DNA of 16,328 nucleotides. Source: Clostridiaceae bacterium. Lineage in GTDB: Bacteria; Bacillota; Clostridia; DSM-8532. How positions within the stretch are numbered: position 1 is the stretch's first letter; each line of letters begins with the position of its first letter. This document shows, piece after piece, positions 1-7,198 of this stretch. The DNA is taken from positions 1-16,328 of the forward strand of contig JAAYGP010000252.1 in NCBI GenBank assembly GCA_012727625.1, read 5' to 3'. Below the pieces are notes generated by a model, which saw only the letters and a list, made by a program, of their open reading frames with translations, had not been told where the DNA came from and made no database searches. The translations under genes and the position numbers were made by a program.

Positions 1-1
1 A

Positions 2-643
2 GTCAGTACATGGGGCTCACCACAATTTAACTATGATCGTGATAAATTAATTGAAGCAACAAAGCTTATTCTTAGCGAATACGATAATTATCATAATATT
101 CAAACATACAGGTTTGACTTAACCGATTGTCTGCGCCAATGTGTTGCGGATTTATCATGGGATTATATTGATGGGATCAAAGAATCTTACGCGAATAAAG
201 ATTCTTACGCATTAAGATATAACGCAGATCAATTGCTTAATCTGTTTGACTTGCAGGAAAGTCTTGTTTCAACAAACCAACACATGCTTTTGGGTAAATG
301 GCTTGATATGGCAAAAAGATATGGAAAAACACCGGCTGAAAAAGCTTTGTTCGAGTTTAATGCCCGGACCCAGATAACTTTATGGGGTGACAGCTCCGGC
401 TCTGTTGAATTGCATGACTATGCGGCAAAAGAGTGGAGCGGGCTGCTGGCTGATTTTTATAAACCAAGATGGGAAGCCTTTATAGGTTTACTTCTGGCAT
501 CTCTTGAGACAGGCTGCGAATTATGCTCCTTTGAGCAATATGATTATGAGGCGGCATTCTGTTTCACGCAAAAGGAATACTCCTGCGAACCCAAGGGTAA
601 TTTAAAGGAAATTGCGCTTAAAATAATTGAACATTTGAAATAA
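2..643 (+). CDS. Alpha-N-acetylglucosaminidase (GH89), C-terminal part
   Basis: This is the last 213 codons of a gene that begins upstream of the window; the frame is open from base 2 to the TAA at 641-643. The protein matches the C-terminal all-helical domain of the NAGLU/GH89 family. The visible hallmarks are LLGKWLDMAKRYG, then EFNARTQITLWG, then LHDYAAKEWSGLLADFYKPRW. Family members remove terminal alpha-linked N-acetylglucosamine from glycans such as heparan sulfate or mucin O-glycans. The catalytic domain lies outside the window, so activity and any signal peptide cannot be judged. The gene converges on the PLP-enzyme gene at 742-1932 and ends at a shared terminator. Family assignment is strong; the exact substrate is inferred. 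Confidence 0.9.
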   Translation, partial: VSTWGSPQFNYDRDKLIEATKLILSEYDNYHNIQTYRFDLTDCLRQCVADLSWDYIDGIKESYANKDSYALRYNADQLLNLFDLQESLVSTNQHMLLGKWLDMAKRYGKTPAEKALFEFNARTQITLWGDSSGSVELHDYAAKEWSGLLADFYKPRWEAFIGLLLASLETGCELCSFEQYDYEAAFCFTQKEYSCEPKGNLKEIALKIIEHLK

Positions 644-656
644 CACAGGATATTTC

Positions 657-689
657 AAAAAACCATCCAAGTTATTTGGATGGTTTTTT
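657..689. terminator. Bidirectional Rho-independent terminator
   Basis: CCATCCAA (663-670) pairs perfectly with TTGGATGG (676-683) across a 5-nt loop. The stem is flanked by six A on the left and six T on the right, so it works as a stem plus T-tract on either strand. It sits between two convergent genes ending at 643 and 742, where a shared terminator is expected. Confidence 0.9.
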
Positions 690-741
690 ATTGAACTTCT
701 TATGACTTTTATAATCTTTAGTTATTGATTAAAATATATTG

Positions 742-1932
742 CTAAGATTTTTCTCTTGGCGGCAATTGCTCAAATACCTTTCCTATTGCTTCCATCGCCC
801 TGTCCATCTGCTCTTCAGTGTGAGTTGCTGTGTATGCGGTGCGGAGCAGACATTGCCCTGGTGCAACAGCAGGAACAATAACTGGGTTTACATAAACTCC
901 TTCTTCAAAAAGCATTTTTGTAGCAACAAAAGTTCTGTAATTATCATAGGTCATAATAGGAATTATTGGAGTTTTTGATTCCAGAATCGGAATCCCCATT
1001 TTTCTCAGACCATTTCTCATATAATCTGCGATACGATGCAGATTTTTAATTCTTTCAGGCTCCTGCTCAATAATTTCAAGAGCTTTCAGCGCGGCTGCTG
1101 CATTTGACGGAGGTATTGAAGCACTGAATATAAAAGGGCGTGAGTTGTGTTTTACATAATCTATAACATCGCGGCTGGCTGCCATGTATCCTCCAAGACT
1201 TGCCAGAGATTTACTGAAAGTCCCCATGATTATATCTACTTTATCCTCAAGGTTAAAATATTCAGCCGTTCCGCGTCCTCTTTCCCCCAATACACCTAAA
1301 CCATGGGCATCGTCAACCATAACCCTTGCACCGTACTTTTCTGCCAGTTTAACAATTGAAGGAAGATCGCAAATATCTCCGCTCATGCTGAAAACACCAT
1401 CTGTTACAATAAGAATGCCCTTATTATCAGGGATTTCGGAAAGAACCCTCTCGAGATCCTTCATATCATTATGTTCATATCTGACCATTTTGGCATAGCT
1501 TAACCGGCAGGCATCATAAATACTCGCGTGATTTTCCTTGTCACATACTATATAATCATTTCTTCCCGCTATAGCTGAAATAATGCCAAGATTGCTTTGA
1601 AACCCTGTACTGAATGTCAGAGCCGCTTCTTTATTAAGAAATTTTGCTAATTTTTCTTCCAGTTCCAAATGAAGTTTTAAGGTACCGTTTAAAAACCTTG
1701 ATCCTGAACAGCCTGTTCCGTATTTTAACAAAGCTTTTTCAGCCGCTTCAATTACTCGCTTATCAGAGGTCAAACCCTGATAGTTATTTGAACCTATCAT
1801 AATTATCCGGTGGCCTTCCATTATAACTTCGGTATCCTGTCCGGTCTCCAGATAGTGAAAATAAGGGTAAATTCCTGCCGCTATCGCTTCCTTTGCAGCT
1901 GTGTATTCATAACACTTTTGAAACAGGTCCAT
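742..1932 (-). CDS. PLP-dependent alpha-oxoamine synthase, serine palmitoyltransferase-like
   Basis: A 396-residue fold-type I PLP enzyme of the alpha-oxoamine synthase group (Kbl, BioF, HemA, SPT), which condenses an amino acid with an acyl-CoA and releases CO2. Visible motifs are YGTGCSGSRFLNGTL (71-85), NHAS with the PLP-stacking His135, VDDAHGLG with Asp207/His210, and TFSKSLASLGGY with Schiff-base Lys241. QDTEV near residue 32, KHNSRPFIFSAS, and VNPVIVPAV followed by ATHT near the C-terminus look closer, from memory, to Sphingobacterium/Bacteroides serine palmitoyltransferase than to BioF or Kbl. I chose the second ATG (complement of 1930-1932) because AAGGAG ends 9 nt before it but directly touches the first ATG at 1939-1941. 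Glycine C-acetyltransferase or an AONS-like role remains possible. No biotin or threonine-degradation genes are nearby. Confidence 0.85.
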   Translation of the reverse strand: MDLFQKCYEYTAAKEAIAAGIYPYFHYLETGQDTEVIMEGHRIIMIGSNNYQGLTSDKRVIEAAEKALLKYGTGCSGSRFLNGTLKLHLELEEKLAKFLNKEAALTFSTGFQSNLGIISAIAGRNDYIVCDKENHASIYDACRLSYAKMVRYEHNDMKDLERVLSEIPDNKGILIVTDGVFSMSGDICDLPSIVKLAEKYGARVMVDDAHGLGVLGERGRGTAEYFNLEDKVDIIMGTFSKSLASLGGYMAASRDVIDYVKHNSRPFIFSASIPPSNAAAALKALEIIEQEPERIKNLHRIADYMRNGLRKMGIPILESKTPIIPIMTYDNYRTFVATKMLFEEGVYVNPVIVPAVAPGQCLLRTAYTATHTEEQMDRAMEAIGKVFEQLPPREKS

Positions 1933-2093
1933 ACTTAACATCTCCTTGTTTAATAATGTCTCTTAATCTGTGGCATTTCAGGCTAACAATATAAGCGGGG
2001 ATGCTTTGCCACGTTGTAATCCAGATTTATAACCAGATCATATAACCTATAAAGAAATATGCATAAAATAATTGTATCACACTTTCATAAATA

Positions 2094-2210
2094 ATCCACT
2101 TATTTTTGATTTTTTCATTTTATTGCATTAAAATGGTCTTATATAAATTATGCTGAATTATATTTCAAAGCGGACTAATATATGAGCGAAAATGATAAAG
2201 TAATCGTAAT
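2094..2210 (+). repeat. Dispersed direct repeat, copy 1
   Basis: This segment aligns without gaps to 14321-14437 at a constant offset of 12227 bases; I count about 9 mismatches in 117 positions. It contains 88 bp of upstream DNA, a start codon at 2182 and the next nine or so codons of the dehydrogenase found intact at 14409. Similarity stops abruptly where the nucleotide-binding motif TGASSG would be encoded. The noncoding part is at least as conserved as the coding part, which points to a fairly recent segmental duplication or a rearrangement. Confidence 0.93.
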
Positions 2211-2256
2211 TAATGTAATAATTTTTTGCAATCGGTTCCAATTGAGAGGTTCATAA
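2182..2256 (+). pseudogene. Truncated short-chain dehydrogenase start
   Basis: The reading frame begins MSENDKVIV, matching MSKNDKVIIV of the intact dehydrogenase at 14409, then diverges and stops at TAA 2254-2256 after 24 codons. The Rossmann glycine motif and everything after it are missing, so it cannot make a working dehydrogenase. It faces away from the serine-palmitoyltransferase-like gene, about 250 bp from that gene's start. It could be a decayed copy or the left side of a rearrangement breakpoint. A functional 24-residue peptide is possible but unsupported. Confidence 0.75.
2227..2240. promoter_or_regulatory. Weak cre/LacI-type operator-like site
   Basis: TGCAATCGGTTCCA fits the Bacillus/Clostridium cre consensus TGWAANCGNTNWCA at 12 of 14 positions and shares the central CG of the stronger site at 2614-2627. 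Its two halves are only partly palindromic. It lies 387 bp upstream of the main operator and could be an auxiliary site or chance. Confidence 0.35.
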
Positions 2257-2579
2257 CAATGTTTTTTGCTGTTAACACCGGTTTGTATTAGTATAAAGCT
2301 TATCCGAAAATTAATCAGTGTAGAAAAACCATAACATGAGCTTTCACTATTGCAATAAACTGGACTGAATGGTTAATTTTGCTTGTGTCCCAGTAAAATA
2401 TTGAATTCGATACCAACATTAAGATATATAAAATAACCATAATTACATATTCCACTTTTATTTTTGTAAAAAAATTATGTATAACAATTCTACGCATCAG
2501 ACACCATAGATCCCTATAATTCTTGATTAGACAGCGTTGCAAGGAAAATATTTTTTATTGCTATTTTTTATATAAGGTG

Positions 2580-2608
2580 TTGCAAAACTATTAATGGTAT
2601 GGTACAAT
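2580..2608 (+). promoter_or_regulatory. Sigma-A promoter for the PanE-like gene and downstream run
   Basis: The -35 box TTGCAA (2580-2585) is separated by exactly 17 nt from the -10 box TACAAT (2603-2608); each box differs from consensus at one or two positions. The expected start of transcription is near 2615. It is the only clear promoter reading rightward into the genes from 2766 on. Confidence 0.8.
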
Positions 2609-2610
2609 GT

Positions 2611-2630
2611 CTTTGAAATCGATTCCAAAG
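2611..2630. promoter_or_regulatory. LacI/CcpA-type operator over the transcription start
   Basis: CTTTGAAATCGATTCCAAAG is a 20-bp inverted repeat with a single mismatched pair and a central CG, the geometry of LacI-family operators. The inner 14 bases (2614-2627) match the cre consensus at 13 of 14 positions. It begins two bases after the -10 box, so a bound protein would block initiation. Either CcpA (carbon catabolite repression) or a dedicated LacI-family regulator could bind it; no regulator gene is in the window. Confidence 0.75.
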
Positions 2631-2765
2631 AATATAATTTATTTACAAAAGAAATCATGTTAGCTTCATTTCTTACGTGTGTACCGGAAGCTTCATGTGG
2701 TTTGAGAGACAGTTTTAAGTGACATTTTGATAAGATTTTGATATTGGATATGCGGGGTGGATTAC

Positions 2766-3695
2766 TTGAAAATCGCCATATTAGGCTCCGGAGCAATGGG
2801 TTCTTTGTTTGGGGCTTACCTGTCGCAAAGAAATGATGTCTGGTTGATTGATATTGACAAGCAAAAGGTAGACAGAATCAATTCAAAAGGTGTTACTATA
2901 ATAGAAAACGATACCAGGAAATTGTACAGACCTAAAGCTGTCAGCGATTCTGCCGGACTTGGCAAAATGGATCTTATTATAGTGTTTGTGAAATCGATGC
3001 ACACAATCGAAGCTCTTGAACAAAACCGGCATTTAATTGGTAAAAATACCTATCTTATTACTCTTCAGAACGGTGCAGGTCATGAATCAAAGTTAGCAAA
3101 GTTTACTGATAAAAAGAATGTCTTGATAGGAACAACTCAACACAACAGCTCAATAACAGCTGAGGGTGATATATTGCATGGAGGCGGCGGAAATACCACT
3201 ATAGGGGTTATAAGCGGAAACAGTTCAAGAATACGGAATATTGCTCTGAACTTTACCAGTTGCGGTATAGAAACAGAAGTGTCAGATGATGTTAAAAGGC
3301 AAATATGGACGAAATTATTCCTTAATACGTCAGCAAGCTCACTCACTGCAATATTGCAGGTTCCTCTCGGTTTTATACTGGAAAACCCCCACGCTTCTTT
3401 CCTCATGGAATCCCTTGCCCGCGAGGCGGTAAAAACAGCAAATACAGAATGTTCCGATTATTTTGATGAAAATGATGTCATAAATGATATAAAAACCATA
3501 TTAAAAAATGCCAAGGGAGGCTATACATCTATATATTCGGATATAAAAAACGGAAATTATACTGAAGTGGACACAATCAGCGGTTATGTGCTTGAAGTCG
3601 CTGAAAAAAATGGAATTCCCGTGCCATATCACCAGTTTGTGGTGTCAATGATACATGCTCTTGAAGATAAAGCTCATGCAAGTATTATAAAGTAA
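2766..3695 (+). CDS. Ketopantoate reductase (PanE/ApbA) family 2-ketoacid reductase
   Basis: A 309-residue NADP-type oxidoreductase of the PanE/ApbA family, which reduces 2-keto acids to 2-hydroxy acids (ketopantoate to pantoate in the type enzyme). The N-terminal Rossmann motif GSGAMG is at 7-12 and QNGAG at 101-105. The helical domain has WTKLFLN, with catalytic Lys183 and Asn187. The position equivalent to a second conserved Asn in E. coli PanE (KLxxNxxxNxLTA) is Ser191, which suggests a substrate other than ketopantoate. I chose TTG 2766 because GGGGTGG (2754-2760) lies 5 nt upstream and the product then starts MKIAILG; GTG 2757 has no suitable ribosome binding site. It is first in the run behind the promoter at 2580, with no other pantothenate genes nearby. 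Length is normal for the family. Confidence 0.87.
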   Translation: MKIAILGSGAMGSLFGAYLSQRNDVWLIDIDKQKVDRINSKGVTIIENDTRKLYRPKAVSDSAGLGKMDLIIVFVKSMHTIEALEQNRHLIGKNTYLITLQNGAGHESKLAKFTDKKNVLIGTTQHNSSITAEGDILHGGGGNTTIGVISGNSSRIRNIALNFTSCGIETEVSDDVKRQIWTKLFLNTSASSLTAILQVPLGFILENPHASFLMESLAREAVKTANTECSDYFDENDVINDIKTILKNAKGGYTSIYSDIKNGNYTEVDTISGYVLEVAEKNGIPVPYHQFVVSMIHALEDKAHASIIK

Positions 3696-3709
3696 AGTGA
3701 GGTATATTT

Positions 3710-4393
3710 ATGAGTGCTTTCAAAATGGGAAACCTTAGAGTTGTTGATTTAACCAAGCCGTTGGATCCGGCAACTGAAACCAGGCGCTGTCATTTGTTCC
3801 GTTTTAATACCGGCGGTCCTATACCGGATTTTCATACCATAATTGATATAACAAGTCATCTTGGGACACATGTTGAGTGCCCATATCATCATGAAGACAA
3901 TTGGCCGGATGTTTCGGCTCTGCCAATAACAGCATTTTTCGGACGTGCAGTATACGTAAATATTGATACTCTTCCGCCAAGATCATATATTACTCCGGAA
4001 TCACTTGAAAAAGCCTGTGAAGGCAAGCTTAAAGAAAATGACATAATAATCCTTGATTCACCATATAAGCTTGAACCTTTTACAGAGAAAACCAATACTT
4101 CTGAGGACAAGCGTCTGCTTGTCAATGAAGAAACCGCTATATGGCTGCGTAACAAAAAAGTCAAATGCGTAGGTTTTGGAGACGGTGTATCCATTGAAAA
4201 CAGAAACGAAGATGTTAAGCCCTTTCACGATGTTCTTCTTGCAGAAAATATAGTATTTTTGGAAGTGCTTAAAAATCTTGAGCTTCTTGAAAAGGACATA
4301 TTTTTTATGTCATATACGCCTCTTTTCATTAAAGGACTTGATTCATCTCCCGTCAGGGTTTACGCAATAGAAGGATTAGCTGAATTTTCATGA
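3710..4393 (+). CDS. Cyclase-family metal-dependent hydrolase
   Basis: A 227-residue protein of the 'cyclase' family, which includes kynurenine formamidase and isatin hydrolase. These are cytosolic metal-dependent enzymes that open amide, lactam or ester bonds. The metal motif HxGTHxDxPxH is present as HLGTHVECPYH (50-60), with Glu56 in place of the usual Asp. GDGVSIE (157-163) and HDVLLAENIVFLEVLKNLEL, with His173 and Glu185, complete the active-site pattern. A GAGG ribosome binding site lies before the ATG, 14 bp after the PanE-like gene stop, so the two are co-transcribed. No tryptophan-pathway genes are nearby, so formamidase activity is not implied. The substrate is unknown. Confidence 0.85.
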   Translation: MSAFKMGNLRVVDLTKPLDPATETRRCHLFRFNTGGPIPDFHTIIDITSHLGTHVECPYHHEDNWPDVSALPITAFFGRAVYVNIDTLPPRSYITPESLEKACEGKLKENDIIILDSPYKLEPFTEKTNTSEDKRLLVNEETAIWLRNKKVKCVGFGDGVSIENRNEDVKPFHDVLLAENIVFLEVLKNLELLEKDIFFMSYTPLFIKGLDSSPVRVYAIEGLAEFS

Positions 4394-4446
4394 TACAGGG
4401 TAATTGCTTGTAAGACATACAATAAAAATTTTATCATCCCTTGTAT
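4393..4446 (+). promoter_or_regulatory. Possible intercistronic stem-loop
   Basis: ATACAGGG (4393-4400) can pair with CCCTTGTAT (4438-4446) with one bulged T, followed by TTT. The loop is long, about 37 nt, and holds an internal A/T-only palindrome. It could be an attenuator or weak terminator between the cyclase and lyase genes. The remaining gap up to 4548 shows no clear promoter. Confidence 0.35.
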
Positions 4447-4548
4447 TTTAGATTTGGCATCTCATGTTTACCAATAAGTTCACAAAAATTTGTCAAAATA
4501 CTGCTTGTAATACTGCAGTTTAATTAAAAACCAGGGAGGTAAATGGAA

Positions 4549-5535
4549 ATGAAGGAAGAAAGAATCACTACTTTGCGGGAACTCGTGTCAAAGAAACAGA
4601 TTTTTGCACCTTGCATCTGGGACGTATTTTCCCACAGGGCTGCGGCAATGTGCGGTTTTGAGGCTACTCTGCTTTCCGGCGGAGCATTTTCAGGAAATAT
4701 TTGCGGAATGCCGGACATTGGCCTTATTACTGCTGATGATCTTGTCCGTCAGACAGAATTTATAGCAGAAAGCTCAACTGTGCCCACCATTGTTGATGCG
4801 GATGACGGATACGGGGAAACTCCGCTGCATGCTTACAGAACCACAAGACGCCTTGCAAGAGCCGGCGCTATGGCTCTGACACTCGACGACACCACCGGTT
4901 ACCGCGGATATAACCGTTGGGGAAGAAAATTCCGCTCCGGTGCACCTGACGGTACAATTGACCATCCGGTAGTCTCAATGAAAGATTTTCTTGCCAAGAC
5001 AAAGGCTGCACTGGAAGCATGCGAAGGTACGGATTGTTTGCTGATTGCCCGCACCGAAGCAAAGCTTAAGTATGGTCTGGACGAAGCAATTGAACGCTGC
5101 CTGCGCGCGCGTGAGCTTGGAGCAGAAATGACCTTGATTATCGGACTTATGAACCAGGAAGAGGCTGAATATGTCGCAAAGTATGACAAGGGATGGAAGA
5201 TGTGGCCGGACGTAATGACAAAGAACGGTGTACCGGATGTAAACCTGGAAGATATTGAACCACTGGGATTCAATCTTGTAACCGCACATTTCATGGCGGC
5301 AGGAGCTATGATGGGAATGATGGATGTTGGTAAACGCACACTGCAGGATCGCAATCTATGCTACGTTGACTCCCTCACAGGCGGATTCCCGTTCGGAGAA
5401 GAAGCTGAGAAAAAAGCTGAAAGACCAAGGAGAGACGGTAAAACTGACAGAATGCGCTGGATGGAGAAAGAAGAACGCTTCAACGATATCGATTTGAGTA
5501 CAGATGTAGGTATAAAAGGCAAAACCAATATCTAA
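4549..5535 (+). CDS. Isocitrate lyase/PEP mutase family enzyme
   Basis: A 328-residue (beta/alpha)8 enzyme of the superfamily that includes 2-methylisocitrate lyase, dimethylmalate lyase, oxaloacetate hydrolase and PEP mutase. These act on the C-C or P-C bonds of 2-oxo- and 2-hydroxy-carboxylates using Mg2+. Seen here are LLSGGA (41-46), the metal motif DADDGYG (83-89; usually DADTGYG) and IARTEA (166-171; usually IARTDA). The strand that normally ends IEDQ, followed by the KRCGH lid, reads LTLDDTTGYRGYNRWGRKF instead, so this is not a standard isocitrate or methylisocitrate lyase. ATG 4549 is preferred because GGAGG ends 9 nt upstream; ATG 4543 would leave only 3 nt. It lies between the hydrolase and the ABC importer. 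A paralogue begins at 16168. The reaction is unknown. Confidence 0.85.
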   Translation: MKEERITTLRELVSKKQIFAPCIWDVFSHRAAAMCGFEATLLSGGAFSGNICGMPDIGLITADDLVRQTEFIAESSTVPTIVDADDGYGETPLHAYRTTRRLARAGAMALTLDDTTGYRGYNRWGRKFRSGAPDGTIDHPVVSMKDFLAKTKAALEACEGTDCLLIARTEAKLKYGLDEAIERCLRARELGAEMTLIIGLMNQEEAEYVAKYDKGWKMWPDVMTKNGVPDVNLEDIEPLGFNLVTAHFMAAGAMMGMMDVGKRTLQDRNLCYVDSLTGGFPFGEEAEKKAERPRRDGKTDRMRWMEKEERFNDIDLSTDVGIKGKTNI

Positions 5536-5588
5536 AAATGAAGAGTTGCCAATTTTAGTGTCCAATATTGTTAAAAGGAGTGAAAACA

Positions 5589-7196
5589 ATGAAAAAACTA
5601 TTAGCAGTTCTGGTTGTATTGACTCTTGTATTTACACTTGTGGCATGCCAATCTACAAATAATAACTCACAAGCTACAACAACAAAAAGCACTGCCGGCG
5701 GCGATACCCAAACTTCCGGCACCAGCAAGGCAACTGAACCTCAGCCTAAAAAAGGCGGTATTATACAATTAACGGGCGGTAATCAGGATACTGTACTGTT
5801 TCATCAGGTACGTGCCGTACCTGCTGTCGCTGGCCATGGCCTGTTCCAGGAAACCTTGATGAAATATGATGAAGCCGGAGTTCCTCAGCCATTCCTGATA
5901 GATTCAATTTCAGGTGATACCGCCACAAAGATTTGGACGCTTAAGGTAAAGAAAGGCATCAAATTCACAGATGGCAGCGATTTGAATGCCGATGTAGTTG
6001 CATGGAATATAAATATTTATAAGGAAAAAGGTGTTTTCAAGGATTCTTTCTATGCTTCAGTTAAAGAAGCCAAAGCGGTTGATGACTATACAGTGGAAGT
6101 TCATATGAATAACTGGGACAGCCTTTTCCCCTACACCCTTGCACGTACATGCCCAATCGCATCAAAAGTAGCATATGAAACTTATGGTGAGGATTATCTT
6201 GCAGAGCATCCGATTGGAACAGGTCCTTTCATACTTGAAAAATGGGAACGCGATATAGGAATGGATTTAAAGCCGAATCCCAACTATTGGCAGGGCGCTC
6301 CCCTTGTAGACGGCATCCGGATGACGGTATACAACAACGCACTGGTTGCGCAGGCGGCCATGGACGCAGGTGAGCTTCATGCCATGGTGACGGATGACTA
6401 CAACCTGGCAAAACAAATGGAGCAAAAAGGCTACACCATCTATCCTGCAGCAGTTCCGACCTACGGATATACTCTTTGCTTTGAAACGAATGACCCTGAA
6501 GATCCTTTCTATGATGTAAGAGTACGTAAGGCTGTTAGCCATGCAATCAATGTTGATGAAATATTTGACACACTTTTCCATGGTTATGGTATAAAATCAA
6601 CTCAATGGTGTACACCAAAGTCGGAATTTTATAATGACAAGATAACCGGCCAGCCTTATGATGTAGCGAAAGCAAAAGCATTGCTGGCAGAAGCCGGATA
6701 TCCAAACGGCTTTAAGACAAAGCTGACTACAGGCGGCAGCACTTTCTACTCCGACATATGCCTGATAATTATTGAACAGCTCTCCAAAGTCGGAATTGAA
6801 GTAGAATTCATGCCGGTCGAGGGAACTGCATTTATTAAATATATAGGAGGCTGGGAAGAAGGTATGTTCCTGCATCCCATGGGAATGGAAAACGGCGCTG
6901 CATCCCAGATCTCAGCAAACTTCGTACAGGGTCTGTCATTTGCATTGGGTGTTGGGAGCTTTGATCACCCGGACGATCTTGATGCAATGATCAGAGCGGC
7001 AAATTATGCCGAAGCCGATAAAGTTGCAGGTATGTTCCAGGACATTCAGAAGGTACTCTTTGAAGACCTCTGCTATATGAAAGTAATTGCAATTGCACCC
7101 ACTATAGGTATTGTAAGTCCCAAGCTCAAAGATTCCAATTACTGCAAAGTACAGGCAAGCTCAAGCACTTTCTATAAAGCATGGTTGGATGAGTAA
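5589..7196 (+). CDS. ABC transporter substrate-binding lipoprotein (family 5)
   Basis: A 535-residue extracellular binding protein of the peptide/nickel/opine class (SBP_bac_5). Residues 1-19 form a lipoprotein signal peptide with lipobox LVAC and acylated Cys20. A Ser/Thr/Asn/Gln-rich linker of about 35 residues follows, as in many Gram-positive lipoproteins. Family signatures are KGIKFTDGSDLNADVVAWN, HPIGTGPFILEKWE, NPNYWQG and VRVRKAVSHAIN. AAGGAG with 8-nt spacing identifies ATG 5589; an upstream in-frame TTG at 5568 lacks a site. The length is typical. The adjacent permeases and ATPases are its partners. The ligand cannot be read from sequence, and the neighbouring lyase and hydrolase suggest a small organic molecule rather than peptides. 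Confidence 0.93.
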   Translation: MKKLLAVLVVLTLVFTLVACQSTNNNSQATTTKSTAGGDTQTSGTSKATEPQPKKGGIIQLTGGNQDTVLFHQVRAVPAVAGHGLFQETLMKYDEAGVPQPFLIDSISGDTATKIWTLKVKKGIKFTDGSDLNADVVAWNINIYKEKGVFKDSFYASVKEAKAVDDYTVEVHMNNWDSLFPYTLARTCPIASKVAYETYGEDYLAEHPIGTGPFILEKWERDIGMDLKPNPNYWQGAPLVDGIRMTVYNNALVAQAAMDAGELHAMVTDDYNLAKQMEQKGYTIYPAAVPTYGYTLCFETNDPEDPFYDVRVRKAVSHAINVDEIFDTLFHGYGIKSTQWCTPKSEFYNDKITGQPYDVAKAKALLAEAGYPNGFKTKLTTGGSTFYSDICLIIIEQLSKVGIEVEFMPVEGTAFIKYIGGWEEGMFLHPMGMENGAASQISANFVQGLSFALGVGSFDHPDDLDAMIRAANYAEADKVAGMFQDIQKVLFEDLCYMKVIAIAPTIGIVSPKLKDSNYCKVQASSSTFYKAWLDE

Positions 7197-7198
7197 GC

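Larger units (their letters stand above)
1933..2765. other. Regulatory/intergenic region with duplicated segment
   Basis: About 830 bp with no convincing intact gene; the open frames on the minus strand here have no family features and start without ribosome binding sites. From left to right it holds the leader of the minus-strand synthase gene, a 117-bp duplicated segment (2094-2210) with a truncated dehydrogenase start, a weak cre-like site (2227-2240), about 330 bp of AT-rich DNA in which I see nothing specific, and the promoter/operator of the PanE-like gene (2580-2630). A 5' leader of about 150 nt (2615-2765) precedes that gene; I recognise no riboswitch in it. Confidence 0.7.

Noticed and set aside
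2615..2765. Riboswitch in the long leader of the PanE-like gene
   Set aside because: I could not find conserved riboswitch or T-box sequence motifs or a terminator/antiterminator pair; the leader looks like unstructured AT-rich DNA.
2315..2796. Two minus-strand open frames (75 and 89 codons) upstream of the PanE-like gene
   Set aside because: No ribosome binding sites, no recognisable motifs, AT-rich low-complexity residues, and the second overlaps the promoter, operator and the start of the real gene.
4394..4548. Possible separate promoter for the lyase gene
   Set aside because: TTGTCA (4490) and TAATAC (4508) are only 12 nt apart, and no other pair has acceptable spacing, so I did not call a promoter.
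4899..5354. 151-codon minus-strand open frame inside the lyase gene
   Set aside because: It is antisense to a well-supported enzyme and has a composition typical of a shadow frame, with no domain and no ribosome binding site.
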